A DNA stretch of 64,000 nucleotides, taken from the IMG/VR virus record IMGVR_UViG_3300047557_002741, positions 54,413-118,412 of that record; one strand, written 5' to 3'. The notes beneath the pieces are model-generated. The model was given only the letters and a program-made list of their open reading frames with translations. It did no database searches and was not told where the DNA came from. Every line of letters starts with the position of its first letter. Positions within the stretch are counted from its first letter, which is position 1. This DNA is from a virus. A program made the position numbers and the translations under genes. This document shows positions 37,514-45,994 of the stretch, piece after piece.

Positions 37514-38804
37514 TAGAATAAATGCTTTCTTTTATTTTTCTATACTTATTTATGAAATTGACTCCATATGCCTTTCCACCATACTGAAGATTTTCTTTTC
37601 CTGTTTCAATTGCTCCAGGAGTCTTACTTGCATAATGCTTAAATGCACCTAAAGTTCCTACAAGTGTATTTGGATGAGTTTTATCTCTCATTGGACTATC
37701 CATTTTAACTTCAGTATATTCTGTTAAATCTTTAATCCAAGACTTAAACATATATCCTTCTTCAGTTACACAGATTAGATGATTGGTTCCTCTACGCATT
37801 ACTTCACCAATCAATCCAGTATTTAAATTTTGTATTTTATCTCCGATCTTAAAAATTTTACCAGTTACATAATTTTCACGAAGATTTTTCATATCATATT
37901 TTGGAGCAATCTCCCAAAGATTATAACTTTCTTTTTGGACTTTTGTTTTCTTAATTTTCATTCCTTGACGAACTTGATCAAACAATGCTTGAGTTTCAGC
38001 ATCATCTAATGTTTTTGGTGTTCCTCTTCTAAAAGTTGCAAAGTCATTATCCATTACTGCTTTTCTCATTTTAGATGCAGACATTCCCATCACACCTTCC
38101 GCATCAGCATCTCTAACTCCAGCAGAAATTACACGAATTAAATCAAAGTTGTAAAGATCTCCATTATACTTTTGAGCAAGATTTTCAAATTCTGACTGAC
38201 GATCAGATCCACATACAATATTTACATTTGCATATCCTTCCTCTGCGGCAGTCACTAATACATTGAATATTGTTTTCATATCAGGATCATCAATAATATT
38301 GTCCTCGTATTGAGGAAACATTTTTCTCATATAATGAATTTTAACTTCAGGACTCAAAGGATTTTTTTTCGGATCTTGAGTTCTAGAAGGATATATTTTT
38401 AAGTCTCCACCAACTGATACTTTTTTTGCCATGTTAAAAGTCTTATCATGCCCAATTGTCGGTGGATTAAATCTACCAAATACAATAGTGAGAGTACCAC
38501 CTTCTTCCGGAACTTCTTCTTCTGGTGCTGGTGCTTGAATTCTTTGAGAAGCAGGTACTTGCGCTTTTGTTGATTGTGGTTGTGAGGTTACAGGTGCTTG
38601 TACTCCTTTTGCTTGTGCTGATGGTTCTTTAGATGCTTGTCTGCCATCAAGAAATACCAACTTTCCACCCTCAGTTTTTGCGACCATTTTACCGGAGCGA
38701 TTCAACCATCCACCATGACCATCACCAGTTAATCCTAGTTTTTTGGCCTGTAAGGATGCTTGAGATTCTCTTGCTTCGGATAAAAATCGTAAAAAATTTT
38801 TCAT
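37506..38804 (-). CDS. Nucleotidyltransferase-domain protein in the late region
   Basis: 432-aa protein. The N-terminal MKNFLRFLSEARESQASLQA type leader is shared with other late proteins; residues about 100-280 form a cytidylyltransferase-like domain: LTIVFGRFNPPTIGH (HxGH-type motif TIGH), VNIVCGSDRQSEF, and MSASKMRKAVMDND (ISSTxxR-like). The C-terminal 140 residues (KIFKIGDKIQNLNTGLIGEVM) look like a small beta domain. Enzyme activity is possible; substrate unknown. Ends eight bases into the next gene. Confidence 0.75.
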   Translation of the reverse strand: MKNFLRFLSEARESQASLQAKKLGLTGDGHGGWLNRSGKMVAKTEGGKLVFLDGRQASKEPSAQAKGVQAPVTSQPQSTKAQVPASQRIQAPAPEEEVPEEGGTLTIVFGRFNPPTIGHDKTFNMAKKVSVGGDLKIYPSRTQDPKKNPLSPEVKIHYMRKMFPQYEDNIIDDPDMKTIFNVLVTAAEEGYANVNIVCGSDRQSEFENLAQKYNGDLYNFDLIRVISAGVRDADAEGVMGMSASKMRKAVMDNDFATFRRGTPKTLDDAETQALFDQVRQGMKIKKTKVQKESYNLWEIAPKYDMKNLRENYVTGKIFKIGDKIQNLNTGLIGEVMRRGTNHLICVTEEGYMFKSWIKDLTEYTEVKMDSPMRDKTHPNTLVGTLGAFKHYASKTPGAIETGKENLQYGGKAYGVNFINKYRKIKESIYSNG

Positions 38805-38852
38805 ATAATTGTTTTTATATTTTTATTTATTTTTATCGCTTTTTTATATTTA

Positions 38853-38925
38853 TGGAGATAAGGGGGCACGATCCCCTAACCCCCAGCTTGCAAAGCTGGT
38901 GCTCTACCAATTGAGCTATATCCCC
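38853..38925 (-). tRNA. tRNA-Ala (UGC)
   Basis: Acceptor GGGGATA/TATCTCC (one G-U), anticodon stem CCAGC/GCTGG, loop TTTGCAA (TGC). The T-loop ATCGTGC departs from TTCRANN, so it may be partly degenerate. It stands alone among late genes with its own promoter. Confidence 0.82.
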
Positions 38926-38935
38926 AGGTTTAAAT

Positions 38936-38965
38936 ATTATAAAACCCTCTCAACTAAAAAGTCAA
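38936..38965 (-). promoter_or_regulatory. Sigma-70 promoter of tRNA-Ala, nested in a terminator
   Basis: TTGACT, 18 bases, TATAAT on the minus strand. The -35 box is in the loop of the hairpin at 38943-38972, 11 bases before tRNA-Ala. Confidence 0.65.
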
Positions 38966-38972
38966 GAGGGTT
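38941..38972 (-). terminator. Terminator-like hairpin before tRNA-Ala
   Basis: AACCCTCT/AGAGGGTT stem with a 14-base loop, 24 bases after the upstream gene's stop. The T-run is short (four T), so termination may be partial. Confidence 0.6.
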
Positions 38973-38995
38973 AGAGCAACCTTCCGATTTATTTA

Positions 38996-40153
38996 TCAAC
39001 CACGAGAAGAATCAAGAATGTTATTTCTCCAATCTTCACTCATGTTAACCATGATTGCTTCTGCAGACTCAACACTATCAGCATATCCTTCATCAAGAAG
39101 ATGCTCAAGAACCACATCATAAAGATCAAGAGTTTCAACTTCTTCAATTAAATATGACTCTACTAAATTAGAGGTTTGATCATCACACAAATTCTCAATT
39201 AGGTCGTATGCTTCATAAACATTGTTCACATATCCATCATTAATCAGGTCTTGAACTAAGATATCTAGAAGTTCAAAACTCTCTGAAGCAGTAAGTCTTG
39301 CTTCTCTTTTTTGTGCTTGTATTCTGGATTTTTTGGTTTTAAAAGTACCAGCAGGTTGTCCTTGTTGAACCGTTTCGGATGGACCAGATCCAGAAGCTGC
39401 TGAAGCAAGTTTAGCAGCTGCTGCTTTTCTTCTATCTACGGAAACTGTCTTAGTTTTTGCTGCAGGAAGTGCCGGTCTCTCTTTTCCAGGTTGTCCAATT
39501 CTTGGATTTGCTGAGGTTCCAACTGGAGATGCTTTAAATTCACTAGTATCTCTTCCTCTAGAAGCAGCTGCTTGGCGTCTAGCAGCTCTTCTCATTTCTC
39601 TACCAGTTGTTCTTGCTTTTGCTTCTCTTGCAGATTGTCCACTGAACTCTTTCTTAGCAGCAGAAGCACCTGCTTTAACTGCACTGCCAACTCTCTTAAC
39701 TAGACCAACGATTTTTTCTTTAGCAGACTTAAGTTTACCACCAACTTTTGCAGCACCACCTGCTGCAGCAGAAACTGCTCCAGCACCTAGTGTCTTTGCT
39801 CTTTCTCCTGCTCTTTTTGCAGCACCCTTAATTCTTTCCATTCTTGCTGTTCTTCTTTCAGAAGCTTCAGCAGATCTCTTTGATTTAGTGGTTGATTTAT
39901 TATATGCTTTTGCTTCTTTAGAACCTGCAGGAGCATATGGATTCATTTCTAAAATGAGTCCTTCAAAAACTTGAACACATTCAGAAAGTTCTACACCTTC
40001 AGAAAGAATTTCTTCCATTACTTGATCAAGTTCATTGTCACTTAAATCATCAATAAAAGAAAGATCTTCTTCGATAGAAATATCATCACGAAGTTCTTCA
40101 TCATAAACAGCAACATATGCTTCACACAAACCTCTAATCTGTTTTGAGTCCAT
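38996..40153 (-). CDS. Head-associated-type protein, paralogue of 57728-58798
   Basis: 385-aa protein: N-terminal module MDSKQIRGLCEAYVAVY, acidic helices to 70, an Ala/Lys/Arg-rich basic core (80-290, pI clearly high), and a C-terminal module with VVLEHLLDEGYADSVESAEAIMVNMSEDW. The N- and C-terminal modules recur in the protein at 57728-58798. A late promoter (40181-40188) lies upstream. Probable virion or scaffold protein; no enzyme motif. Confidence 0.7.
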   Translation of the reverse strand: MDSKQIRGLCEAYVAVYDEELRDDISIEEDLSFIDDLSDNELDQVMEEILSEGVELSECVQVFEGLILEMNPYAPAGSKEAKAYNKSTTKSKRSAEASERRTARMERIKGAAKRAGERAKTLGAGAVSAAAGGAAKVGGKLKSAKEKIVGLVKRVGSAVKAGASAAKKEFSGQSAREAKARTTGREMRRAARRQAAASRGRDTSEFKASPVGTSANPRIGQPGKERPALPAAKTKTVSVDRRKAAAAKLASAASGSGPSETVQQGQPAGTFKTKKSRIQAQKREARLTASESFELLDILVQDLINDGYVNNVYEAYDLIENLCDDQTSNLVESYLIEEVETLDLYDVVLEHLLDEGYADSVESAEAIMVNMSEDWRNNILDSSRG

Positions 40154-40180
40154 TTGATAATTTTTATATTTTCTATGGAT

Positions 40181-40188
40181 TATTTATA
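40181..40188 (-). promoter_or_regulatory. T4-type late promoter
   Basis: TATAAATA on the minus strand (context TTTTATAAATAATCC), 27 bases before the ATG at 40153. Confidence 0.7.
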
Positions 40189-40196
40189 AAATAAAA

Positions 40197-40610
40197 CTAT
40201 CCACCTCTTCCTTTTGTGCCATAAGTTCTTCCAGATCTTGCAATATTTGTTCCTCTTCCTCCAGCAGTTCCTTTCTTAGCATATCTGTGCTGAGTAATTA
40301 CATCCGGTTCCGCAGGAAGATCTGTTCTTTGAACATTGCTGGTTGTTCCAACTCTACTTGCAACATCTTTTGGTTTTGATGCATAACCACCAACATATGA
40401 ATTTGGTTTCGTCTGTGGTTTTGGTTTATCGCTAGTAGCAGCTCCTATTTTTGCCTGAGTTCCTGCTTGAAGTTCGCCCGCCTGAACATTTAATTTCTTA
40501 AATGTTTCCATATCGCCTTTTTGCATTGCTTGTCTTGCCTTTGCTCTTAATGCTGCAATTTGAGAAGAAACGTTTTCTGCTTCAGCAATAAACTCCGAAA
40601 AAGTTTTCAT
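40197..40610 (-). CDS. Probable late structural protein (137 aa)
   Basis: Starts MKTFSEFIAEAENVSSQIAA at 40610, a leader shared by many late proteins, with an Ala/Gln-rich helix, then a flexible Gly/Arg/Lys-rich tail (KKGTAGGRGTNIARSGRTYG). A late-like GATAAATA is about 15-25 bases upstream. Function unknown. Confidence 0.65.
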   Translation of the reverse strand: MKTFSEFIAEAENVSSQIAALRAKARQAMQKGDMETFKKLNVQAGELQAGTQAKIGAATSDKPKPQTKPNSYVGGYASKPKDVASRVGTTSNVQRTDLPAEPDVITQHRYAKKGTAGGRGTNIARSGRTYGTKGRGG

Positions 40611-40641
40611 TACACCTAAACACTTTTTAGTATTTATCAAA

Positions 40642-41151
40642 TTAAACCAATTCCATTGGATAATGCTCAGAATCTATGTTTATAGTTTTTTTCTTTTTTT
40701 TCTTTGCTTCGTTAACTGGAGCAAGAGCAAATAATCCAGGATTTTTTTCTCCAAATTTTCTTACGATTGTTCCTGCAAGTCTATTTGCTTCATTTTCTGT
40801 AGGACTTCCTGCCTTACCACTTCCATGAACTCCATAACTATGTTGACCATAATGAGTAAGTTCATGCGCTAATGTTCTTAGAATATCCATAATCTGACGA
40901 CCTTTAATAGAAATCATAATACGATTATCTTTAATCTGACCAAATGCTGCAATTCTTTTTGCAAACTTAGGATCATCAACAAAATGAATTTTTGGTAGTT
41001 TTTTGATTTTTAATTCTTTTTTTACAAAAGGAAGAAAGTTATGAACTATATTTTCAAATTGTTTTGTTGATATTCCTTCTGCAATAAAAGACAGTGAAAT
41101 GATGAACATCTCACTGTCTCTTTGAAGTTTTCTCCACTCAGAAAAATACAT
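40642..41151 (-). CDS. Zincin-type metallopeptidase-like protein
   Basis: 169-aa protein with LRTLAHELTHYGQHSYG (HExxH zinc site, catalytic Glu) and a downstream TENEANRLAG segment where a Glu could be the third ligand. The C-terminal tail is KKKKKKTINIDSEHYPMELV. Could process virion or host proteins. A late-like AATAAATA precedes it. Which protease family it belongs to is unclear. Confidence 0.7.
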   Translation of the reverse strand: MYFSEWRKLQRDSEMFIISLSFIAEGISTKQFENIVHNFLPFVKKELKIKKLPKIHFVDDPKFAKRIAAFGQIKDNRIMISIKGRQIMDILRTLAHELTHYGQHSYGVHGSGKAGSPTENEANRLAGTIVRKFGEKNPGLFALAPVNEAKKKKKKTINIDSEHYPMELV

Positions 41152-41171
41152 TGTCGTTTTCTAAGTATTTA

Positions 41172-41357
41172 TTATTCTCCAACTACAAATTCAATTCCAT
41201 CATCAAGTTGTCGAATCACTCCACGAATATCAGTTACACGAGGAGGAACACTCACTTCATCATAAGTATATCCTTTTTGAGAATCAAACAAAACTTGACG
41301 AACTGCTGCGGCACTACGAGCATCAAGTTTTAGAGTTACTTGTTTTTCTTTAGTCAT
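41172..41357 (-). CDS. Hypothetical protein (61 aa)
   Basis: Starts MTKEKQVTLKLDARSAAAVR; a helix then a beta-rich C-terminus. The ATG overlaps the mazG stop (ATGA), so it is co-translated with it. Unknown function. Confidence 0.7.
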   Translation of the reverse strand: MTKEKQVTLKLDARSAAAVRQVLFDSQKGYTYDEVSVPPRVTDIRGVIRQLDDGIEFVVGE

Positions 41358-41758
41358 AGATCTCCCACCTTACGATTTTCTGAGCGTTCAATACTAAATG
41401 CACCTTCAGGATAACGAGCACTTAGTTTTTCAAAGTTCATTTGGATTACTTCTTCAATAGAAATATCAAGTCCAATACATGCCTGTGAAACATACCACAT
41501 AATATCTCCAAGTTCACGCTTTAGATGAAAAAGATTTTCTTCATTTACAGGTTTACCTTGGAATACAATTTTTTTCACCACCTCAGTAAATTCACCTGCC
41601 TCAGCACTCATACCTACAGCAGCAGTAAGCAATCGCTCAGTAGGAAATCCTTTTTCACGAAGTTCAAGGAGACGATCGATGAAAGGTGTGTGTTCTTTAC
41701 TAGGATTAGAGGTAGTGGCATTAACGAACTCAACATACTTGTTCAAATCAATAGTCAT
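41354..41758 (-). CDS. mazG: MazG-type nucleotide pyrophosphohydrolase
   Basis: 134-aa all-alpha NTP pyrophosphatase. The metal motif GMSAEAGEFTEVVKKIVFQ and the second KRELGDIMWYVSQACIGLD form the ExxE...ExxD set. Cyanophage MazG hydrolyses dGTP/dCTP or alarmone-like nucleotides. Follows the C-terminal helicase fragment with one-base overlap of stop and start. Confidence 0.88.
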   Translation of the reverse strand: MTIDLNKYVEFVNATTSNPSKEHTPFIDRLLELREKGFPTERLLTAAVGMSAEAGEFTEVVKKIVFQGKPVNEENLFHLKRELGDIMWYVSQACIGLDISIEEVIQMNFEKLSARYPEGAFSIERSENRKVGDL

Positions 41759-42180
41759 TAGAATTTAAATCCTTCGAATGTTTTTTTGGGTTTCTTTTCT
41801 TCATAATCATACTCTTCATCCTTTCCGTTGTCAAGAATATCTTGTTGAGCAGATTGTTCGCAATCATAAAGACGCATTTTAGCACGATCAATACCAATCA
41901 CAAAACGCTTATGAATGGTAGGATCATTATAGCGATTCTTAAGTTGTTTAACAAGAATCTGTCCAAGTCCTTCAAGTTCTTCTGTAGAAATCAAAGCAAA
42001 CATCAAGTCAGCAGTAGCAGGCAAACCAAATGACTCTGAAGTATCGGTCAATTCCACATCAGAACTACTATTATGCGTGAGAATATCATTCGCATAGAAC
42101 AGATGATTTCCAGACACTTCAATATCTACAAGTTCTCTTTCATCAAGTTCTTCAATTTTTAGAATTTTTTTCAATAACAT
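41758..42180 (-). CDS. 41: gp41 helicase C-terminal fragment with C-intein
   Basis: 140-aa product. Residues 1-37 are a C-terminal split intein (MLLKKILKIEELDERELVDI, then VSGNHLFYANDILTHN with terminal Asn37), followed by Ser38 as the +1 extein residue and 103 residues of DnaB-family helicase (LTDTSESFGLPATADLMFAL, QLKNRYND). Matches the gp41-1 split intein by recognition. It must trans-splice with the product of 43545-44876 to make a whole helicase. The ATG at 42180 starts the intein; a TTG just upstream is unlikely. Confidence 0.93.
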   Translation of the reverse strand: MLLKKILKIEELDERELVDIEVSGNHLFYANDILTHNSSSDVELTDTSESFGLPATADLMFALISTEELEGLGQILVKQLKNRYNDPTIHKRFVIGIDRAKMRLYDCEQSAQQDILDNGKDEEYDYEEKKPKKTFEGFKF

Positions 42181-42182
42181 TT

Positions 42183-42734
42183 TCAATTCAAAATAGCATA
42201 ACGAACTCTATAAAAAGCAACTAATTGAGGATAAGTCATTTTTCCATATCCATCTTCAACAACTAATGTTTCTGTTCTAGCAGGAGTATAAGAAACCTCA
42301 TAAAGAAACACCATCTTGTTATTTTCTTTGAGTTCCTTTACAAACTTCACAATCTCATCAAAGTTCTCACCCACAACCTTATAAGTTTTTGCTTCAACAC
42401 TCTTTCGGTTATAAAGAGCAGTTGGTCCCAAAAGAAATCCATCAATATAATCTTTGATTTGATTTACATAACCAATCGTATTCTCTTTTAGATTTTCTGG
42501 TTCCTCTTCTTTAAAAAGTTCATAATTCTTTTTCATAGAGGAAAGTGAATTCTCTAACCACTCATCAAAATCAAAAGTGATACAATAGTTTTCTTCTGGA
42601 ATGGGTTCATCTTCCCATTCAAACTTTTTGTTTTCTCCAAACTCTTGGATTTGATTGAAATGAGACACTAATGCCTTATGCGTGTCTTCATCCGTAATCG
42701 CAAGGTTTTCGTTGTATTCATAAGTTTTAGTCAT
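42183..42734 (-). CDS. Hypothetical protein inside the broken helicase gene
   Basis: 183-aa acidic protein (MTKTYEYNENLAITDEDTHK, ITFDFDEWLENSLSS, FLYEVSYTPARTETLVVED). No known family. It lies between the endonuclease and the C-intein gene, overlapping the endonuclease stop (ATGA), so it travels and is translated with it. Could be a former helicase-region neighbour or cargo of the mobile element. Confidence 0.7.
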   Translation of the reverse strand: MTKTYEYNENLAITDEDTHKALVSHFNQIQEFGENKKFEWEDEPIPEENYCITFDFDEWLENSLSSMKKNYELFKEEEPENLKENTIGYVNQIKDYIDGFLLGPTALYNRKSVEAKTYKVVGENFDEIVKFVKELKENNKMVFLYEVSYTPARTETLVVEDGYGKMTYPQLVAFYRVRYAILN

Positions 42735-43495
42735 TTTTTAATCCTCCCACAAACAAATCCTTTTTCAGTATAATTTTCATAATCCCAAATATCAACACAT
42801 AAACATTCTACCACATTATTAATCCAAATAACACCTTTTCCATTTTCCCAACCATTCAATAAGTAAAGATTAATTTCTTCTTTTTTGATAAATTTTCTTT
42901 CTTTTAAATCTTTTTTATGTATCCAAGTTCTACCAGAAGAACATTCTGCTATTTTATTTTTATGTTCCTCTGTAAGTTTTTTCCCTCTTTTACTCTCTGC
43001 TATTTTATTTTTAGTTTCTTGTGAATGATTCGTATTGAATTTTGTGTATAAACCAAGAGAGTATCTATGCTTTTTAGTTTTTCTCATTTTTTCTTTTGAT
43101 TGTGTAGAAAAACTTATTCCATAGTTCCACGCCCTACCATTTCTAATATTCTCTTCTATTTGTTCTTGATTTGCTCCGTGATAGTGTTTCTCATAATTAC
43201 AAGTTTCATATCTCATATTATATCCACATCCATCCATACAATGAGATTTGTATTTACGGATATAATAATCTTCTTTCATTCTTGCTTCACTTTCATCAAC
43301 TTCTTCTATCACCTCAATAGTAAAGTTTCTTTTACCATATTCAATAATAGCATCAGATAGAAGTTTATTTCCTTCGTGCCTTCCAAGAGTAATATGTTCT
43401 TGCAATCTTCTATCCAATTCATTTTTAGTCAATCCAACATAATACATATGCGGATTGACTGCTGTGTTGGTAATTAGATAAATCTTTACTTTCAT
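42731..43495 (-). CDS. GIY-YIG/NUMOD homing endonuclease in the intein break
   Basis: 254-aa protein. N-terminal GIY-YIG-type domain: KIYLITNTAVNPHMYYVGLT is the variant GIY-YIG (YLI...YVG), KNELDRRLQEHI the Arg-containing helix, SEARMKEDYYI the catalytic Glu region. The middle contains NUMOD3-like DNA-binding repeats (SQETKNKIAESKRGKKLTEE and EHKNKIAE). A T4 late promoter precedes it. It is expected to cut intein-less gp41 alleles and spread the broken gene. Confidence 0.87.
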   Translation of the reverse strand: MKVKIYLITNTAVNPHMYYVGLTKNELDRRLQEHITLGRHEGNKLLSDAIIEYGKRNFTIEVIEEVDESEARMKEDYYIRKYKSHCMDGCGYNMRYETCNYEKHYHGANQEQIEENIRNGRAWNYGISFSTQSKEKMRKTKKHRYSLGLYTKFNTNHSQETKNKIAESKRGKKLTEEHKNKIAECSSGRTWIHKKDLKERKFIKKEEINLYLLNGWENGKGVIWINNVVECLCVDIWDYENYTEKGFVCGRIKK

Positions 43496-43516
43496 ATCAG
43501 TAAGTTATACTACTAT

Positions 43517-43524
43517 TATTTATA
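43517..43524 (-). promoter_or_regulatory. T4-type late promoter of the endonuclease
   Basis: TATAAATA on the minus strand (context CTTATAAATAATAGTAG), 21 bases before the ATG at 43495. It would uncouple endonuclease expression from the early helicase transcript, as in T4 I-TevI. Confidence 0.65.
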
Positions 43525-43544
43525 AGAAGTATAACTTACACATA

Positions 43545-44876
43545 CTATTCCTTCACATAAAGATACATACCCTCGTTTAGTCCGCCCTTGATATTCATTT
43601 CGCCCGTTTGAGTTGGAAATAAGTGCTCCTCACTACAAATGATTTCTTTACCATCTTCCAAAGTAATCTTATAAGATTTCTTTTTAGATTTTGGGAAGAC
43701 ATTTAGAACTTCATTATAACCAGTATTTGAAAGCAACAAATCTCCAACTTGAATATTTGAAAGTTCTTTCAGTCCTTGCGGTGTTTGAACTTGTGTTTTC
43801 AAATCCAAGCAATACCCTGAACGAGTAGTTTGAGTAGCACTTACAATCGGAACATTAAACTCAACAGCAAGTCCACGAAGTTCTTCGGCAATTGCTTTCA
43901 CAAAAGTGTACGAATTAATATTTGCATTTCCACGATATCTGGAAGAAGAACAAATGTTAAGATAGTCAATAAAGATAATATCTGGTTTGAATGACTTCTT
44001 AAGAGCAAGTTCGTTAAGAAGAGATTTAAAATGTCCAGCATGAGCAGAAGCAGTTGGATATTCCTTAATAATCAAAGTGCCTTGAGTCTTCTTTGCCAGA
44101 TTATTAACTTTATTTTCAAAAATTTGCTTAGGAAGATCAACGATGTCTTGAATAGGAACATTCAAGAGGTTTGCGTCAATTCTTTCAGCAATGCGTTCTT
44201 CTGCCATTTCCAGCGTAATGTACAAAACGTTCCTCCCTTGGAGCAAGACGGAGCTAGCAACATGGCACATGAATAGAGACTTGCCGACGCCCGTACCAGC
44301 AAGAGCGATATTAAGAGTTTTGTTAGGGATCCCACCTTTCGTGATTTTGTTAAAATATTCAAGATCAAATTCAATTTTATCCTCCTTTTTATGATATGAT
44401 TCGTACCTTTGTTCATAATCTTGTAAGTAATCGTGTCCAATGTGAGTATCAAAACTCACAGAAAGAGCATCAGAAAGAATAGAAGGAATACTATCTCGAT
44501 TTTTCTTTTCATCCTTACCATCAGCAATATGAATTGATTCCATAAGTGCCAAATAAATGGCACGATCACGACACCACTTTTCAGTACAATTTACTAACCA
44601 GTTAAATTCAACTGAAATATCTTCGAGAGAAGAAATCAAATGAATAATCTCTTTAAAAGAAGTGTCATTGATGTCCTTACGTTTTTCTATCTCAATACAA
44701 AGAACTTCTTTGGTTGCTGGTTGATTATATTGCTCAACAAAAGAAAGTATTTCTTCAAATACAATCTTTTGGTTTTGATCTTCAAAATATTCAGATTTAA
44801 TAAATGGTATAACTTTTCTGATGTATTGCTCATTATATAACAGGTTTCTAAGAATTAGAAACTCAACCTTCTCCAT
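43545..44876 (-). CDS. 41: gp41 helicase N-terminal fragment with N-intein
   Basis: 443-aa product. Residues 1-355 are a T4 gp41/DnaB-family replicative helicase (Walker A AGTGVGKS at 193-200, Walker B IIFIDYLN near 300, motif H4 [10 protein letters not shown] at 346-355). Residues 356-443 are an N-terminal split intein beginning with catalytic Cys356 ([36 protein letters not shown]) and ending at a true stop. The break falls in the helicase core, so the fragment alone should be inactive. Starts 14 bases inside the uvsX end. Confidence 0.94.
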   Translation of the reverse strand: MEKVEFLILRNLLYNEQYIRKVIPFIKSEYFEDQNQKIVFEEILSFVEQYNQPATKEVLCIEIEKRKDINDTSFKEIIHLISSLEDISVEFNWLVNCTEKWCRDRAIYLALMESIHIADGKDEKKNRDSIPSILSDALSVSFDTHIGHDYLQDYEQRYESYHKKEDKIEFDLEYFNKITKGGIPNKTLNIALAGTGVGKSLFMCHVASSVLLQGRNVLYITLEMAEERIAERIDANLLNVPIQDIVDLPKQIFENKVNNLAKKTQGTLIIKEYPTASAHAGHFKSLLNELALKKSFKPDIIFIDYLNICSSSRYRGNANINSYTFVKAIAEELRGLAVEFNVPIVSATQTTRSGYCLDLKTQVQTPQGLKELSNIQVGDLLLSNTGYNEVLNVFPKSKKKSYKITLEDGKEIICSEEHLFPTQTGEMNIKGGLNEGMYLYVKE

Positions 44877-45870
44877 AACTAAATTCCTTTCGTGCGATTT
44901 CGTCCAATTTTTGCATTACTTCTTCGGTAAAATATACTTCAGGTTCTTTTAGAATCTGTTTAGCATAAAGTTTTTTACCATCAATCTCATAGCGTCCCGC
45001 TACGTTTTTCCAAAGTCCGCCAATCTCACCGAGTTCAAGAAGACCATAATATCGATCAAGACCACGCTCATCATAAAACAAACGAATCTCAACATCTTTG
45101 TTCTCCTTACTCAAACGCGATTTAGCAGTCTTAGCCTTGATAATATTTCCGACCACTTCCGTTCCATCCTTTTCTTTCTTTTTGCTGAGATAAATGATCG
45201 TACTTGCTGCGTATTTGAGTCCAGAACCTCCTCCCATTTCTTTAGTTGGTACGTAAGCTCCGATGACATCGTATGTATGATTTGTGACAATGAGCGGGAC
45301 ATTTGCTTGACCTAGTTTGAGTGTGAGCATTCGAAATGCACCTTTAATAAGTTGAGATTTAGTCATATCTCGAACTTCTTTTTCATTAAGTGCGTCAGTA
45401 ATCTCTTTAGATGTAGAAAGCATACCCAAAGAGTCTAGCACAAACATACATGGTTTGCGATCTTCTACAGGTGCCTTCAAATACATATCTACTGCTTTAA
45501 GTGCCTTTGTACGGAACTCTTCAATAGTAACTACATTAACAACAACTAAACGAGATGTATCAACACCACGACTTTCTAGAAGAGATTTAGTGATAGCAGC
45601 CTCAGTGTCAAAGTAGAGACAGTAACCATCGGGATTAGAATCAAGAAAGTTCTTAACCACGGCGAGAGAGAAAAAAGTCTTTCCAGTAGAAGACTCTCCA
45701 GCAATAGCAGTAATCTTATTCCCAGATACACCGCCAAATATACTACCTGAGACCAATGCATTAAAAACGTATGAACCCGTATCAACATAAGTTTCCGTCT
45801 CTTCTATGTCTGATGCTAATTTAGTGTAGTCATCACCAATTTCTTTTACAATATCTTTAAGAAAATCCAT
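44863..45870 (-). CDS. uvsX: UvsX recombinase (RecA-like)
   Basis: 335-aa strand-exchange ATPase. Walker A GESSTGKT at 58-65, [24 protein letters not shown] (Walker B), and [27 protein letters not shown] (DNA-binding loop region). It pairs ssDNA in recombination-dependent replication and repair, with gp46/47 at 59-62 kb. Starts ATG at 45870, overlapping a 45-aa gene. Confidence 0.95.
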   Translation of the reverse strand: MDFLKDIVKEIGDDYTKLASDIEETETYVDTGSYVFNALVSGSIFGGVSGNKITAIAGESSTGKTFFSLAVVKNFLDSNPDGYCLYFDTEAAITKSLLESRGVDTSRLVVVNVVTIEEFRTKALKAVDMYLKAPVEDRKPCMFVLDSLGMLSTSKEITDALNEKEVRDMTKSQLIKGAFRMLTLKLGQANVPLIVTNHTYDVIGAYVPTKEMGGGSGLKYAASTIIYLSKKKEKDGTEVVGNIIKAKTAKSRLSKENKDVEIRLFYDERGLDRYYGLLELGEIGGLWKNVAGRYEIDGKKLYAKQILKEPEVYFTEEVMQKLDEIARKEFSYGEG

Positions 45871-45994
45871 GATTTTTCTCCTTATTCAAATAATTTATTT
45901 TATATGACCAAAGTTTAGTATATAACTTAGGATGAACATTTTTTAAAATTTCTATAATTATTTCCAATTCTTTTTTATTGATAGGTAAATACAT
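45857..45994 (-). CDS. 45-aa protein between gp43 and uvsX
   Basis: Starts [20 protein letters not shown] with TGATG overlap to the end of gp43, and overlaps uvsX by 14 bases. Helical and basic; no known family. Coupling at both ends supports it. Confidence 0.5.
   Translation of the reverse strand: MYLPINKKELEIIIEILKNVHPKLYTKLWSYKINYLNKEKNHGFS

Noticed and set aside
41758-42734. Pseudogene of gp41
   Set aside because: The second fragment starts with a full C-intein and keeps intact helicase C-terminus; a split-intein gene explains the break without decay.
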